A stretch of DNA of 57,477 bases from an uncultured Planktomarina sp. (GCA_943788425.1 CALSQF010000013.1:1-57477), one strand, 5' to 3'. Shown: positions 8,047-17,115, counted from the stretch's first letter. Numbers and translations are program-made. Notes: a model not told the origin generated them from the letters alone.

Positions 8047-8184
8047 AGGTACGTCAGAGAGCCAGATGCCATAACTGTGGCGTGAAGGGTAACAACACGT
8101 ATCAGATCGTTTACACGGGTAATTCAAGTAGTCGGAGACTACGCCTCCTTGATGTTGCGATGGATGGTGCTGGGGTTAGGTAGC
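8047..8184 (+). repeat. Direct repeat copy A: zinc-ribbon C-terminal coding tail
   Basis: The 135 bases 8047-8181 match 8691-8801 nearly base for base except for a 24-base insertion (aligned at 8121-8150). In frame they encode RQRARCHNCGVKGNNTYQIV and then the tail DVAMDGAGVR before TAG (8182-8184 region); the 24-base insertion adds eight codons without breaking the frame. A TAG at 8043-8045 lies just upstream in frame and no good start is seen, so this copy is a gene fragment unless GTG inside it is used. The insertion contains a perfect hairpin GTAGTC-GGA-GACTAC (8128-8142). Confidence 0.8.
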
Positions 8185-8197
8185 ACTAATCAAAACT

Positions 8198-8581
8198 TCA
8201 CATAAAGCCCCAGATTGATCCAAGTTGAGTAACTGCGACGCCGCCGAACATAACTGTAACGACCGCCTTAAACATTCCCCAAGGAGCCTTCCTAAACTTC
8301 GCACCAAAATTTGTCGCTGCCTCATCGGCATCCATATCGTCTGCGTTGGCTTTAAGGTCATCCATGCAGTCAAATGAGTTTATCATTACAAAAACGAATG
8401 TAGCTACAATCATTGCTGATATTGCAAGTGTTGGTAAGCGACCAGCTTGTGCAATAATAAACAAAGTGACCAAATTGCTTAGAGTTCCAATAGTAAAGCC
8501 CCAATATAAATCACGACCTCTAGTGGCTCCATTACGTTGACGACGATCACGATCAGAAGTAGAATTCATTAAGTTCGTCAT
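8198..8581 (-). CDS. Hypothetical membrane protein, 127 aa
   Basis: I do not recognise this gene. The product has a charged N-terminus (SDRDRRQRNGATRGRD), two close hydrophobic segments (about residues 30-48 and 50-70), an acidic cytoplasmic-looking loop rich in Asp (DDLKANADDMDADEA) and a third hydrophobic stretch (about 103-125). A GGAG ribosome site precedes ATG 8581 by six bases. An 8-base inverted repeat GATTATAA/TTATAATC (8611-8632) lies 30 bases upstream and overlaps a possible -10, so it may be self-regulated. It sits exactly between the two direct-repeat copies. Confidence 0.65.
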   Translation of the reverse strand: MTNLMNSTSDRDRRQRNGATRGRDLYWGFTIGTLSNLVTLFIIAQAGRLPTLAISAMIVATFVFVMINSFDCMDDLKANADDMDADEAATNFGAKFRKAPWGMFKAVVTVMFGGVAVTQLGSIWGFM

Positions 8582-8690
8582 TATTCACTCCATTTTGAAA
8601 GCTAACTGTTGATTATAATGCATGTTATAATCGTTCAAACCAGTTTAATTTTTGCATCGCTTTTTGGTGAATCACCCTGTCCTGCTAACG

Positions 8691-8803
8691 AGGTACGTCA
8701 GAGAGCCAGATGCCATAACTGCGGCGTGAAGGGTAACAACACGTATCAGATCGTTTACACGGGTAACTCTGATGTTGCGATGGATGGGGCTGGGGTTAGG
8801 TGA
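8691..8803 (+). repeat. Direct repeat copy B: zinc-ribbon C-terminal coding tail
   Basis: Bases 8691-8801 repeat copy A without the 24-base insertion and end with TGA (8801-8803). The frame EVRQRARCHNCGVKGNNTYQ extends upstream to an ATG at 8609. The residues just before the repeat (GESPCPAN) could still belong to the same protein, but the first 15-20 residues overlap the promoter of the 127-residue gene and look unrelated. Keeping the same frame and stop position in both copies indicates coding ancestry rather than a non-coding repeat. Confidence 0.8.
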
Positions 8804-8888
8804 GCCAATATGAATCAGATTCATGAAACACCAGACAAAGCAATTAAGGCACGAACTCTAGATCACTTCATTTTAGTTTTCTGAGTTT

Positions 8889-8940
8889 CGTGTGTGGTTG
8901 ACGTGTGTGGTTAACGTGTGTGGTTAACGTGTGTGGTAGC
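8889..8940. repeat. Tandem repeat, 13 bases x 4
   Basis: Four units of CGTGTGTGGTTAA start at 8889, 8902, 8915 and 8928. The two central units are identical; the first ends in GA and the last in AGC. The array lies about 60 bases past the 3' end of tRNA-Ser, at the edge of the AT-rich island. Units contain GTTAAC at their junctions. No coding role is apparent. Confidence 0.85.
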
Positions 8941-9001
8941 TAGTTCAGTAACATCCAAAAAATCGTTTATTTTTAATAATATAAACACAGGTTTGGGTGG
9001 G

Positions 9002-9091
9002 TGGCGGAGACGAAGGGATTCGAACCCTCGAGACCCTTCCGGGCCTACTCCCTTAGCAGGGGAGCGCCTTCGTCCACTCGGCCACGTCTCC
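9002..9091 (-). tRNA. tRNA-Ser (GCT anticodon)
   Basis: The reverse strand folds as a class II tRNA: 5' arm GGAGACG pairs with CGTCTCC before the encoded discriminator and CCA (9004-9002). The anticodon stem CTCCC/GGGAG encloses loop CTGCTAA with anticodon GCT at 9057-9055. A long variable arm follows, then a T-loop GGTTCGAATCC. It decodes AGC/AGU serine codons. The 3' end faces the AT-rich accessory segment, a common integration position; I see no second copy of the tRNA 3' end within the window. Confidence 0.97.
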
Positions 9092-9134
9092 GTTGATCCG
9101 TTTAACGGGGAGTTGGGCTGGGGACAAGGTCGAT

Positions 9135-10059
9135 TTAGCTGAGTTTCGCCACATTGTTGAAAAAATTCTGCTTCACCGCCTCGGCTTGCACATCCGTACA
9201 GACATTTACCAGCTGGGCAGTTGAACTTTCCTCTATAATCATTTCGCCAGAACGGTCGCCGTGGCATGTCACGCGCAAAGCATGGGGCTCCGTGGTGAAG
9301 AGTTCAGGCGCGATGCAGGCCACCAGCGCAGAAGGATCATGCATGCCGCATCCGGCAAATTTTCCAACAGTCTCATAGAAATCGATGTAATAATCTGCCA
9401 TATCGCGCAAAAGCCCACCCATTTTCCGACTTTCAGACGCCAAGCCCGCAAAAGAAGCTGCGTGGGCAGATCACCCGGTTCGTCACGTCAAGACCCACCA
9501 GCGTGATATTGCACCCATAGCGCAGCACATAATCGGCCGCATGGGGATCATGATAAAAATTGGCCTCCGCAGCCGAGGTGATATTGCCCCCTGCCCGCAG
9601 ACTGCCGCCCATGACAACCATGCCCTTGAGATTGCCGCAAAACGACGGATCGAGTTCCATCGCCGCGGCAATATTGGTTAAAGGCCCAATGGGACAGAGC
9701 AATAATTCCCCCTGATGCGCGCGCGCCATCCGTACCAGATACTCCGGAGCGGTCTCCACCAAGGCGTGACGCTGGGAAATGGGCACATCAAGCGTTCCAA
9801 GACCCTCGCCCCCATGCACCGCAGAGGATGGTGGAAATGGCGGGAGCATGCGGGGGCGATGCATCCCTTCCGCCACAGGAATCTCAATCCCCGCTTGTTC
9901 CAGCAAATACAGCGCATTGCGCGTGGCTTTGGGGGTTGTCACATTGCCAAACACGGTTGTCAGACCCAAAAGATCAATCTCAGGAGCGGCAATGGCGTAA
10001 AAAATCGCCATGGCATCATCAATGCCTGGATCTGTATCGACGATCAGTTTAAGCGCCAT
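9135..10059 (-). pseudogene. Inosine-uridine preferring nucleoside hydrolase, one-base frameshift
   Basis: The first frame (10059 to about 9450) starts with the family motif DTDPGIDDAMAI (residues 8-19) and reaches GLDVTNRVI with the conserved substrate-side segment. The second frame (about 9450 to 9135) continues directly with AGLASESRKMGGLL to a normal C-terminus. Removing one T from the TTTT run (plus strand AAAA 9450-9453) restores one 307-residue protein, the usual family length of about 310. The enzyme would split ribonucleosides into base and ribose. This is either a recent mutation or a homopolymer sequencing error; codon use and conservation after the break argue that decay is not old. 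Confidence 0.88.
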
Positions 10060-10099
10060 TGCGCCCCCTCCCCCTGCCGGTGAGCCGATTGTGCCGCCC

Positions 10100-11197
10100 C
10101 TAGGTATTAAATAGGAAATGCATCACATCACCGTCTTGCACGACATAAGATTTTCCCTCAGCGCGCATTTTGCCGGCCTCTTTTGCAGCAGACTCGCCGC
10201 CAAGCGCGGCAAAATCTTCATAGGCTATGGTCTCAGCGCGAATGAACCCGCGCTCGAAATCACCATGGATAACACCCGCAGCCTGCGGCGCGGTTGTACC
10301 CTGTTTGATCGTCCAGGCCCGAGCCTCTTTAGGGCCGACTGTGAAATAGGTCTCAAGCGCCAAAAGCGCGTAGCCTGCGCGGATCAGGCGATCGAGGCCA
10401 GCTTCCTCAAGCCCCATTTCGTCAAGAAACATCTCAGCCTCTTCGTCGTCAAGCTGGCTAATCTCTTCTTCGATCTGCGCGGAAATGATCACATGGCTGT
10501 TGCCCTGCTCTGCGGCCATTTTCGCCACAGCGTCTGAATAGCGATTGCCAGACGCCGCATCAGACTCGCCCACGTTGCAGACATAGAGGATCGGCTTAGT
10601 GCTGAGCAATTGCAGCATTTTCCATTGCTTGGCATCTTCTGGATCGACCTCAACTGTGCGGGCTGGCTTGCCCTGCTCTAAAGCGGCCAAAGCAGCGCGT
10701 AGCAGGCGCTCTTGCTGCACCGCTTCCTTGTCACCGCCGCGCACTTTTCGCACGATGTTTTGAAGGCGCTTCTCGACGCTTTCCATATCCGCCAGCATAA
10801 GTTCTGTATCGATGGTATCGGCATCTGCAATGGGATCTACATGATCAGAGACATGCACCACATCCCCGTCTTCAAAACAACGGACCACATGGGCGATTGC
10901 GTCAGTTTCGCGGATATTGGCTAGAAATTGATTGCCCAGCCCCTCGCCTTGGCTTGCGCCTTTGACGAGCCCGGCGATGTCCACAAAGGTCATGCGCGCC
11001 GGTATGACAGTCGCTGAGTTGGCAATCTGTGCCAGATTGGCCAAGCGCGCGTCTGGCACGTTAACCTCACCAACATTCGGCTCAATGGTGCAAAATGGAA
11101 AATTCGCCGCCTGCGCTGAAGCCGTTTTGGTCAGCGCGTTAAACAAGGTGGATTTGCCAACATTTGGCAAGCCAACGATACCCATTCTAAAACCCAT
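10100..11197 (-). CDS. ychF: Redox-regulated ATPase YchF (Obg-family, EngD/Ola1)
   Basis: The 365-residue product has G1 GLPNVGKST (residues 8-16), the ATP-favouring specificity motif NVGE in place of NKxD (LYVCNVGESD), and the C-terminal TGS domain ending VQDGDVMHFLFN. YchF binds ribosomes and hydrolyses ATP; it is nearly universal. The start at 11197 (MGFRMGIV) follows AAGGAG by six bases; an upstream in-frame extension to 11311 has no family similarity. It is divergent from trpA, with 177 bases between. Confidence 0.96.
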   Translation of the reverse strand: MGFRMGIVGLPNVGKSTLFNALTKTASAQAANFPFCTIEPNVGEVNVPDARLANLAQIANSATVIPARMTFVDIAGLVKGASQGEGLGNQFLANIRETDAIAHVVRCFEDGDVVHVSDHVDPIADADTIDTELMLADMESVEKRLQNIVRKVRGGDKEAVQQERLLRAALAALEQGKPARTVEVDPEDAKQWKMLQLLSTKPILYVCNVGESDAASGNRYSDAVAKMAAEQGNSHVIISAQIEEEISQLDDEEAEMFLDEMGLEEAGLDRLIRAGYALLALETYFTVGPKEARAWTIKQGTTAPQAAGVIHGDFERGFIRAETIAYEDFAALGGESAAKEAGKMRAEGKSYVVQDGDVMHFLFNT

Positions 11198-11374
11198 GAT
11201 GCACTCCTTCATTTTCAAACCGCTCTTATCTGCGCCGGTCCAGCAGAGCAAGCAGAACTGCGTTGAGTGGGCGGCGCGGCAAATGTCACAGAATGCTCTA
11301 TGCTTGGCCAAAGTATATTGAACTTGGCCCGCCTTTACGGCATGTCAGGACATAAGCAATATGAAGGGCCAGAT

Positions 11375-12166
11375 ATGACACGGATCGACGCAAAATTTGC
11401 AGAACTCAAAGCCGCCGGAAAAAAGGCTTTTGTGACCTATGTCATGGCTGGAGATCCGACCTATGATAGCGCATTAGAGGTGGTCAAAGGCCTGCCCGCC
11501 GCCGGGGTTGATATCATAGAATTGGGCCTGCCCTTCACCGATCCAATGGCCGATGGCCCCACCATTCAATTGGCTGGGCAACGCGCGTTAGAGGCCGGAA
11601 TGACCCTCGACAAAACCCTGCAAATGGTCCGAGAGTTTCGCGAAACCGATGACATAACGCCAATTGTGTTGATGGGCTATTACAACCCAATTTATTCGCG
11701 CGGAGTCGCGCGTTTTCTTGCCGAAGCCAAAGAGGCAGGCATCGATGGGATGATTGTGGTCGATCTGCCGCCGGAAGAAGACAGCGAACTGTGCATTCCC
11801 GCTCAAAAGGCCGGCCTGAATTTTATCCGCCTGGCCACGCCGACCACCGATGATAAGCGCTTGCCCAAAGTCCTCACCAACACCTCTGGCTTTGTCTACT
11901 ATGTCTCAATCAATGGCATCACCGGCGCTGCGGCCGCGCAGGCCAGCAACGTTGGACCAGAAGTCGCGCGCATCAAAGCGGCCACCGATTTACCAATCAT
12001 CGTGGGCTTTGGAATTCGCACCCCGCAAAATGCGCATGATATCGCATCCGTGGCCGATGGCGCGGTTGTTGGCTCGGCCATTGTTGATGAAATTGGCGCC
12101 GGAAAGTCCCCTGCGGAGATCTTGGCCTTTGTCAAATCTCTCGCCGACGGGGCACATTCCGCTTAA
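11375..12166 (+). CDS. trpA: Tryptophan synthase alpha subunit
   Basis: The 263-residue TIM barrel cleaves indole-3-glycerol phosphate to indole and glyceraldehyde 3-phosphate and channels indole to TrpB. The catalytic acids are visible in [18 protein letters not shown] (Glu in IELG and Asp in DPMADG), with the phosphate-binding [10 protein letters not shown] near residue 210. I choose MTRIDAKF at 11375 because it matches the family start; a longer frame to 11267 is unrelated. No trpB or other trp gene lies next to it here, so trpA stands apart from the rest of its pathway in this window. Confidence 0.96.
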   Translation: MTRIDAKFAELKAAGKKAFVTYVMAGDPTYDSALEVVKGLPAAGVDIIELGLPFTDPMADGPTIQLAGQRALEAGMTLDKTLQMVREFRETDDITPIVLMGYYNPIYSRGVARFLAEAKEAGIDGMIVVDLPPEEDSELCIPAQKAGLNFIRLATPTTDDKRLPKVLTNTSGFVYYVSINGITGAAAAQASNVGPEVARIKAATDLPIIVGFGIRTPQNAHDIASVADGAVVGSAIVDEIGAGKSPAEILAFVKSLADGAHSA

Positions 12167-12184
12167 CGACGAAGGAGCTGGCAT

Positions 12185-12625
12185 ATGCCGCTGAACATCC
12201 GCCCTCTTGTAGCTGACGACCGGGTCGTTTGGGGGCAGATGTGGCGCGACTACCTGTCGTTTTACGACACGGCGATTGCACCTGAAATTTATGAAACGAC
12301 CTTTGCACGGCTGATCAATCCGACCAATCGTGTGCAAAATGCGCGTGTCGCCGAGCTGGACGGCGCGGCGGTGGGCATTGTCCATTACATTTATCACGCC
12401 CACAATTGGCGCACAGAAGATGTATGTTATTTACAAGATCTCTATGTCAAAGATACGGTCCGTGGGCAGGGTATTGGCCGCGCTTTGATCGAGGCCGTTT
12501 ACGCTGCGGCCGATGCCAATGGCACGCCAAACGTTTATTGGATGACCCAAGATTTCAACGAAAACGCGCGTGTGCTCTATGACCGGATCGGCACGCTGAC
12601 TCCGTTCATAAAATATTCGAGGTGA
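12185..12625 (+). CDS. GNAT family N-acetyltransferase
   Basis: This 146-residue single-domain acetyltransferase has the acetyl-CoA binding motif A as [20 protein letters not shown] (about residues 86-105; pyrophosphate loop RGQGIG) and a C-terminal [14 protein letters not shown] helix typical of the superfamily. GAAGGAG precedes the ATG by eight bases. It lies 18 bases after trpA and five before deoD, so it is probably co-transcribed with both. The acceptor substrate (amine, amino acid or protein) is not predictable. Confidence 0.88.
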   Translation: MPLNIRPLVADDRVVWGQMWRDYLSFYDTAIAPEIYETTFARLINPTNRVQNARVAELDGAAVGIVHYIYHAHNWRTEDVCYLQDLYVKDTVRGQGIGRALIEAVYAAADANGTPNVYWMTQDFNENARVLYDRIGTLTPFIKYSR

Positions 12626-12629
12626 TATC

Positions 12630-13334
12630 ATGACCATTCACATTGATGCGCAACCTGGCGAAATTGCCCAAACTGTGCTCTTGCCCGGGGACCCTCTGCG
12701 CGCAAAATGGGCGGCGGAGACCTTTTTGGAAAAGGCAAAATGCGTCAACCAAGTGCGCGGCATGCTGGGCTATACGGGGCTTTGGCGCGGCAACCCTGTG
12801 ACCATTCAAGGATCTGGCATGGGCATGCCGAGCCTCTCCATCTACGTCAATGAATTGATAAAAGACTATGACGCCAAAACTTTGATCCGCATCGGCTCGG
12901 CCGGTGGTATGAGCCCCAAGGTCAAGCTGCGCGATGTGGTGATTGCCATGACCGCCTCCACCCTTTCCACCCCATCCCTTGGCATGTTCAAAGAGATCAA
13001 TTTTGCTCCTTGTGCCGATTATGGCCTGCTGGAGGCGGCTGTAACCGCCGCACGCCGGCGCAGCATCGACGCCCATGTGGGTGGAATTTATTCGTCAGAT
13101 GTCTTTTATGATGAGCGCCCCGACCTCAACGAGCAAATGACGCGTCATGGGATTTTGGCCGTCGAGATGGAAACAGCGGAGCTTTACAATCTGGCGGCTC
13201 GCCACAATCGGCGCGCTTTGGCGGTATGTACCATTTCTGATCATCTGCTAACCCATGAGGCCCTGCCCTCTGAAGAGCGCGAACGCAGCTTTGGGAATAT
13301 GGTGGAAATAGCCCTGGAAGCCGCTTTCGCCTAG
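12630..13334 (+). CDS. deoD: Purine nucleoside phosphorylase (DeoD-type)
   Basis: The 234-residue protein has the family length and motifs: [11 protein letters not shown] near residues 18-28 (phosphate site), RIGSAGGMS at about 87-95 and [12 protein letters not shown] (about 178-189), where Glu and Met hold the ribose; ISDH near 204-207 carries the purine-site Asp. It phosphorolyses purine (deoxy)nucleosides for salvage. A GAGGTGATATC ribosome region precedes ATG. It ends ten bases before the convergent sdhB. A damaged nucleoside hydrolase 2.5 kb upstream would act on overlapping substrates. Confidence 0.95.
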   Translation: MTIHIDAQPGEIAQTVLLPGDPLRAKWAAETFLEKAKCVNQVRGMLGYTGLWRGNPVTIQGSGMGMPSLSIYVNELIKDYDAKTLIRIGSAGGMSPKVKLRDVVIAMTASTLSTPSLGMFKEINFAPCADYGLLEAAVTAARRRSIDAHVGGIYSSDVFYDERPDLNEQMTRHGILAVEMETAELYNLAARHNRRALAVCTISDHLLTHEALPSEERERSFGNMVEIALEAAFA

Positions 13335-13344
13335 CGACCTGTGT

Positions 13345-14124
13345 CTAGACCCGCCGTTCGACCATCATTTCTTTAATAGACGCAATTGATTTTGCCGGAT
13401 TCAAACCTTTTGGACAGGTCTTGGTGCAATTCATGATGGTATGACAGCGATAGAGTTTGAACGGGTCTTCCAGATTATCCAAGCGCTCTCCGGTCGCCTC
13501 ATCACGGCTGTCAATAATCCAGCGATAAGCATGTAACAAAGCCGCTGGGCCGAGATAGCGATCACCGTTCCACCAATAGGACGGGCAAGACGTCGAGCAG
13601 CAGGCGCACATCACACATTCATAGAGCCCATCTAGCTTTTTGCGATCCTCAATCGATTGCAGCCACTCCTTCGCCGGACGGTTGGTCTTTGTCTCAAGCC
13701 AAGGCATAATTGACGCATGCTGCGCATAAAAATGCGTCAAATCAGGAATCAGATCTTTAACGACCGGCATATGCGGCAAGGGATAGATCTTCACGTCCCC
13801 CTTGATCTCATCCATGCCATAGATGCAGGCCAGCGTGTTCACACCATCGACATTCATCGCGCAGGAGCCACAAATACCCTCGCGACAGGAACGGCGGAAG
13901 GTCAGAGTGGGATCAATTTCGCTCTTAATCTTGATGAGAGCGTCCAAAACCATGGGGCCGCAGGTGTCCATATCTACGAAATAAGTGTCCACCTGTGGAG
14001 TTTTGCCATCATCAGGGTTCCAACGGTAAATCTTGAAAACCCGTAGATTTGTCGCGCCTTCCGGTTTCGGCCAGACTTTACCGCGGGTGATGCGGGAATT
14101 TTTTGGGAGTGTCAGTTGTACCAT
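13345..14124 (-). CDS. sdhB: Succinate dehydrogenase iron-sulfur subunit
   Basis: The 259-residue electron-transfer subunit carries a 2Fe-2S cluster motif [11 protein letters not shown] (about residues 75-85, with a further Cys in NTLAC), then [12 protein letters not shown] for the 4Fe-4S cluster and [12 protein letters not shown]-type cysteines ([16 protein letters not shown]) for 3Fe-4S. It sits on the cytoplasmic face of complex II between SdhA and the membrane anchor. The start at 14124 follows a GGAG site; an in-frame start at 14175 has no such support. It is the last gene of the sdhCDA-hyp-sdhB unit. Confidence 0.97.
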   Translation of the reverse strand: MVQLTLPKNSRITRGKVWPKPEGATNLRVFKIYRWNPDDGKTPQVDTYFVDMDTCGPMVLDALIKIKSEIDPTLTFRRSCREGICGSCAMNVDGVNTLACIYGMDEIKGDVKIYPLPHMPVVKDLIPDLTHFYAQHASIMPWLETKTNRPAKEWLQSIEDRKKLDGLYECVMCACCSTSCPSYWWNGDRYLGPAALLHAYRWIIDSRDEATGERLDNLEDPFKLYRCHTIMNCTKTCPKGLNPAKSIASIKEMMVERRV

Positions 14125-14221
14125 ATTATTTCTCCACAGAGCAGACGCAAACAGCGCCATGCAGCCTATCAACAAGCAACGTCAACTGTCTCATCGGGTG
14201 ATATGCCAAAGCCCGCATCCC

Positions 14222-14524
14222 CTAAGACAGCTTTTCAGTCAAACAGCTCAGCACCGTCGGGCGCTGGATAATTTCATTGGCCAGATCAATTATGACCGGG
14301 CTGGGTGCCATGCCAGCAAAAGCAGCGATGCGAGACACTTCCTCCGCCTTGGCCGCTAAGACCATACATTCTGCAAGGGACTGCGCATTCGTTGGATCCA
14401 ATTGTTCCTGCGCCAATGGAGACAATACCGTCAAAGCCGCAAGCTGAGATTGGGAAAATTCAGCAAGAGCTGCCCCCCCGATCCAAGAGACAGCCGCTGC
14501 AGCAAAATACCCCATAGGCCGCAT
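14222..14524 (-). CDS. Hypothetical exported protein between sdhA and sdhB
   Basis: The 100-residue product begins with a hydrophobic stretch and a plausible signal cleavage site (GGAALA before EF, about residue 21). The rest is a small helical, alanine-rich protein with two cysteines (in LAECMVLAAKA and LSCLTEKLS). ATG overlaps the sdhA stop by one base (TGATG), so it is translated with complex II. I recall small ORFs at this place in other Rhodobacterales but no assigned function. It could be a periplasmic assembly or stability factor for complex II, which is inference from position only. Confidence 0.7.
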   Translation of the reverse strand: MRPMGYFAAAAVSWIGGAALAEFSQSQLAALTVLSPLAQEQLDPTNAQSLAECMVLAAKAEEVSRIAAFAGMAPSPVIIDLANEIIQRPTVLSCLTEKLS

Positions 14525-16329
14525 CAGAACGTTCTCACTTTCGGTGCGATCTGCGCCAGGGAAATGCCCCCTTCGTCTTCGGTTGTCAGCCGTTCGGTAA
14601 TCACTGGTCGGTAGCTCAAATCAACCTGTGATTCATCCACCCGAGCGATGGTATGCACGCGCCAATTGTCATCGTTACGTTCGGTGAAATCCTCATGCGC
14701 ATGTGCACCACGGCTTTCCTTGCGCGCCTCTGCGCCTACGATTGTCGCCATGGCGTTCGGCATCAAATTGGTAAGCTCCAGAGTTTCCATAAGATCGGAA
14801 TTCCACACCAGGCTGCGGTCTGTCACTTTAATATCTCTCATTTTATCGGCCACAGCGGTCATCTTATCGACCCCATCGGCTAAGGTCTTCGAGGTCCGGA
14901 ACACCGCCGCATCCGCCTGCATGGTTTTTTGCATTTCGAGGCGCAGATCTGCGGTGGGCAAATGACCCGCCGCGTGGCGCAGCCCATCAAAGCGGTCAAA
15001 AGCTTTGTCCACAGACGCCATATTCATCGCCGCCGCTGGAGCGGCCGCATCGACGGTTTTACCTGCACGGATCGCAGCGGCGCGGCCAAAGACCACCAAA
15101 TCAATCAATGAGTTCGAACCCAAACGGTTGGCCCCATGAACCGAGGCACAGCCCGCTTCGCCCACAGCCATCAGGCCGGGAACAATGGCATTGGGGTCTT
15201 TGGCTGTTGGGTTCAGCACTTCACCCCAGAAATTCGTTGGAATGCCGCCCATGTTATAGTGCACTGTAGGAAGAACTGGAATTGGTTCCTTGGTCACGTC
15301 AACGCCGGCAAATATCTTGGCAGATTCTGAAATTCCCGGCAGGCGCTCCGCGAGGGCTTCGGGTTGTAGATGGCTCAGATTGAGGTAGATATGGTCCCCC
15401 TCAGGTCCCACACCGCGCCCTTCGCGAATTTCCATAGTCATACAGCGCGAGACATAATCGCGCGGCGCCAAGTCTTTATAATTCGGCGCATAGCGCTCCA
15501 TGAATCGCTCATCTTGCGAATTGCTTAAAAATCCACCCTCACCGCGCGCACCTTCTGTGATCAAGCAGCCCGATCCATAGATGCCCGTGGGGTGAAATTG
15601 CACAAATTCCATGTCCTGCAACGGCAGCCCCGCCCGCGCGACCATGCCGCCACCGTCGCCAGTGCAGGTATGCGCCGATGTCGCACTGAAATATGCGCGC
15701 CCATAGCCGCCCGTGGCCAATACAACAGTTTTGGCGTTGAACACATGCATGGTGCCATCATCCAGCTTCCAGCACACCACCCCTTGGCACACGCCATCCT
15801 GTGACATTACCAAGTCAATGGCGAAATATTCGATGTAGAATTCTGCATTATTCTTCAAAGACTGGCCGTAGAGCGTATGCAAAATGGCGTGCCCCGTCCG
15901 GTCGGCGGCGGCACAGGTGCGCTGCACCGGCGGACCTTCACCAAATTCTGTCGTATGGCCACCAAAGGGGCGCTGGTAAATTTTTCCCGCCTCAGTGCGC
16001 GAGAAAGGCACGCCGTAATGTTCCAGCTCATAGACTGCCTTGGGCGCCTCGCGGGCGAGATATTCCATGGCATCTGTATCGCCAAGCCAATCGGATCCTT
16101 TGACCGTGTCATACATGTGCCACTGCCAGCTGTCAGGGCCCATATTGCCCAGACTTGCAGCAATGCCACCCTGAGCGGCCACCGTATGGGAGCGAGTTGG
16201 GAAAACTTTTGTGACGCAAGCTGTGCGCAAGCCTTGTTCGGCCATCCCGAGTGTCGCGCGCAAACCTGCGCCCCCAGCCCCAACCACCACAACATCGAAA
16301 TCATGGGTTTCATATTCATAAGCAGCCAT
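14524..16329 (-). CDS. sdhA: Succinate dehydrogenase flavoprotein subunit
   Basis: The 601-residue catalytic subunit oxidises succinate to fumarate. The Rossmann FAD motif [11 protein letters not shown] lies at residues 15-25. [13 protein letters not shown] (about 46-58) carries the His that binds FAD covalently, and [20 protein letters not shown] carries active-site residues. The C-terminal capping part ends near [11 protein letters not shown]. It is 18 bases downstream of sdhD and one base overlaps the following small ORF. Confidence 0.98.
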   Translation of the reverse strand: MAAYEYETHDFDVVVVGAGGAGLRATLGMAEQGLRTACVTKVFPTRSHTVAAQGGIAASLGNMGPDSWQWHMYDTVKGSDWLGDTDAMEYLAREAPKAVYELEHYGVPFSRTEAGKIYQRPFGGHTTEFGEGPPVQRTCAAADRTGHAILHTLYGQSLKNNAEFYIEYFAIDLVMSQDGVCQGVVCWKLDDGTMHVFNAKTVVLATGGYGRAYFSATSAHTCTGDGGGMVARAGLPLQDMEFVQFHPTGIYGSGCLITEGARGEGGFLSNSQDERFMERYAPNYKDLAPRDYVSRCMTMEIREGRGVGPEGDHIYLNLSHLQPEALAERLPGISESAKIFAGVDVTKEPIPVLPTVHYNMGGIPTNFWGEVLNPTAKDPNAIVPGLMAVGEAGCASVHGANRLGSNSLIDLVVFGRAAAIRAGKTVDAAAPAAAMNMASVDKAFDRFDGLRHAAGHLPTADLRLEMQKTMQADAAVFRTSKTLADGVDKMTAVADKMRDIKVTDRSLVWNSDLMETLELTNLMPNAMATIVGAEARKESRGAHAHEDFTERNDDNWRVHTIARVDESQVDLSYRPVITERLTTEDEGGISLAQIAPKVRTF

Positions 16330-16347
16330 AGGTATGGTCTCCGAAAC

Positions 16348-16719
16348 TTAAAGGGCGAGGCGCGCGATGGCGAAAACAGCCGCAGCGATGGCCGCGTAGG
16401 ACACACAGGTCATGATGATAATCCAGACCTTACGGGCCAGGCCGTGTACATAGTCCTCAATCAGTACGGTCACGCCGTTTTTGAAATGCAGCAATGCAAC
16501 AATGAAGGTCAAAAGCGCGACCAATGCGGGAAACGGGCGGGCAAAGTGGGCTGTTACCGCCTCATAGTCTTGTCCAATCATTGGTCCCACAGTGAACAGA
16601 AAAACTGGCACGAGCATGAGCAAAGCCACGGAGGAAATCGTCATACCCCAAAAATGCTCCGTTCCGGTTTTCGCAGCGCCAAGGCCGCTTGCGCGTTTGC
16701 GGTCGGTCAAAAAAGCCAT
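16348..16719 (-). CDS. sdhD: Succinate dehydrogenase membrane anchor subunit
   Basis: This 123-residue protein has three predicted membrane helices (about residues 26-46, 58-78, 95-120). The HFKNGVTVLIEDYVHG segment joins helices two and three and resembles the quinone and haem-proximal region of SdhD. Its place between sdhC (12 bases upstream) and sdhA fixes the identity, as sequence conservation of anchors is low. Confidence 0.9.
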   Translation of the reverse strand: MAFLTDRKRASGLGAAKTGTEHFWGMTISSVALLMLVPVFLFTVGPMIGQDYEAVTAHFARPFPALVALLTFIVALLHFKNGVTVLIEDYVHGLARKVWIIIMTCVSYAAIAAAVFAIARLAL

Positions 16720-16731
16720 ATCATGCGCTCC

Positions 16732-17115
16732 TTACAGCCAAATTACAGTGAGAGCGGTGAGAAGTAGCGATCCGATGATCATCATCCAACCCATACGCTC
16801 TGCGGTTTTCAACTCCAATCCGCGACCGGTGTCCCAAATCAAATGACGCAGGCCGCCGAGCATGTGATACCAAAGCGCCCAGAGCGACAGAAGAAAGACC
16901 AAGTCGCCGAACCAGCTTGTGATCACGCATTGCACCCAAGCAAAAGCCACTGCGCTGGTCGATGCCGCTAAGAGCCAAGCGATCAACAAAAGCGTCGCGG
17001 CCAAAAGGGCGTTTCCTGTGATGCGCACAAATATAGAAGAAATCGATGTCATTTGAGGACGGTAGATCGTCAAATGAGGAGACAACGGGCGATTGCCACG
17101 ATTAACATCAGACAT
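16732..17115 (-). CDS. sdhC: Succinate dehydrogenase cytochrome b556 subunit
   Basis: The 127-residue product opens with the SdhC signature RPLSPHLTIYRP (about residues 8-19), then three membrane helices. HMLGGLRHLIWDTG near residues 83-96 contains the haem-ligating His. It is the first gene of the complex II unit. A GAGAGGGATATATC ribosome region precedes ATG, and a fair promoter (TTGCAC 17171-17166, GAGTAT 17148-17143, 17-base spacer) lies just upstream. Confidence 0.95.
   Translation of the reverse strand: MSDVNRGNRPLSPHLTIYRPQMTSISSIFVRITGNALLAATLLLIAWLLAASTSAVAFAWVQCVITSWFGDLVFLLSLWALWYHMLGGLRHLIWDTGRGLELKTAERMGWMMIIGSLLLTALTVIWL

Noticed and set aside
8047-8803. CRISPR or integron attC array in the repeat region
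   Set aside because: There are only two long copies, which share a protein-coding frame, and no short regular spacers or integrase.
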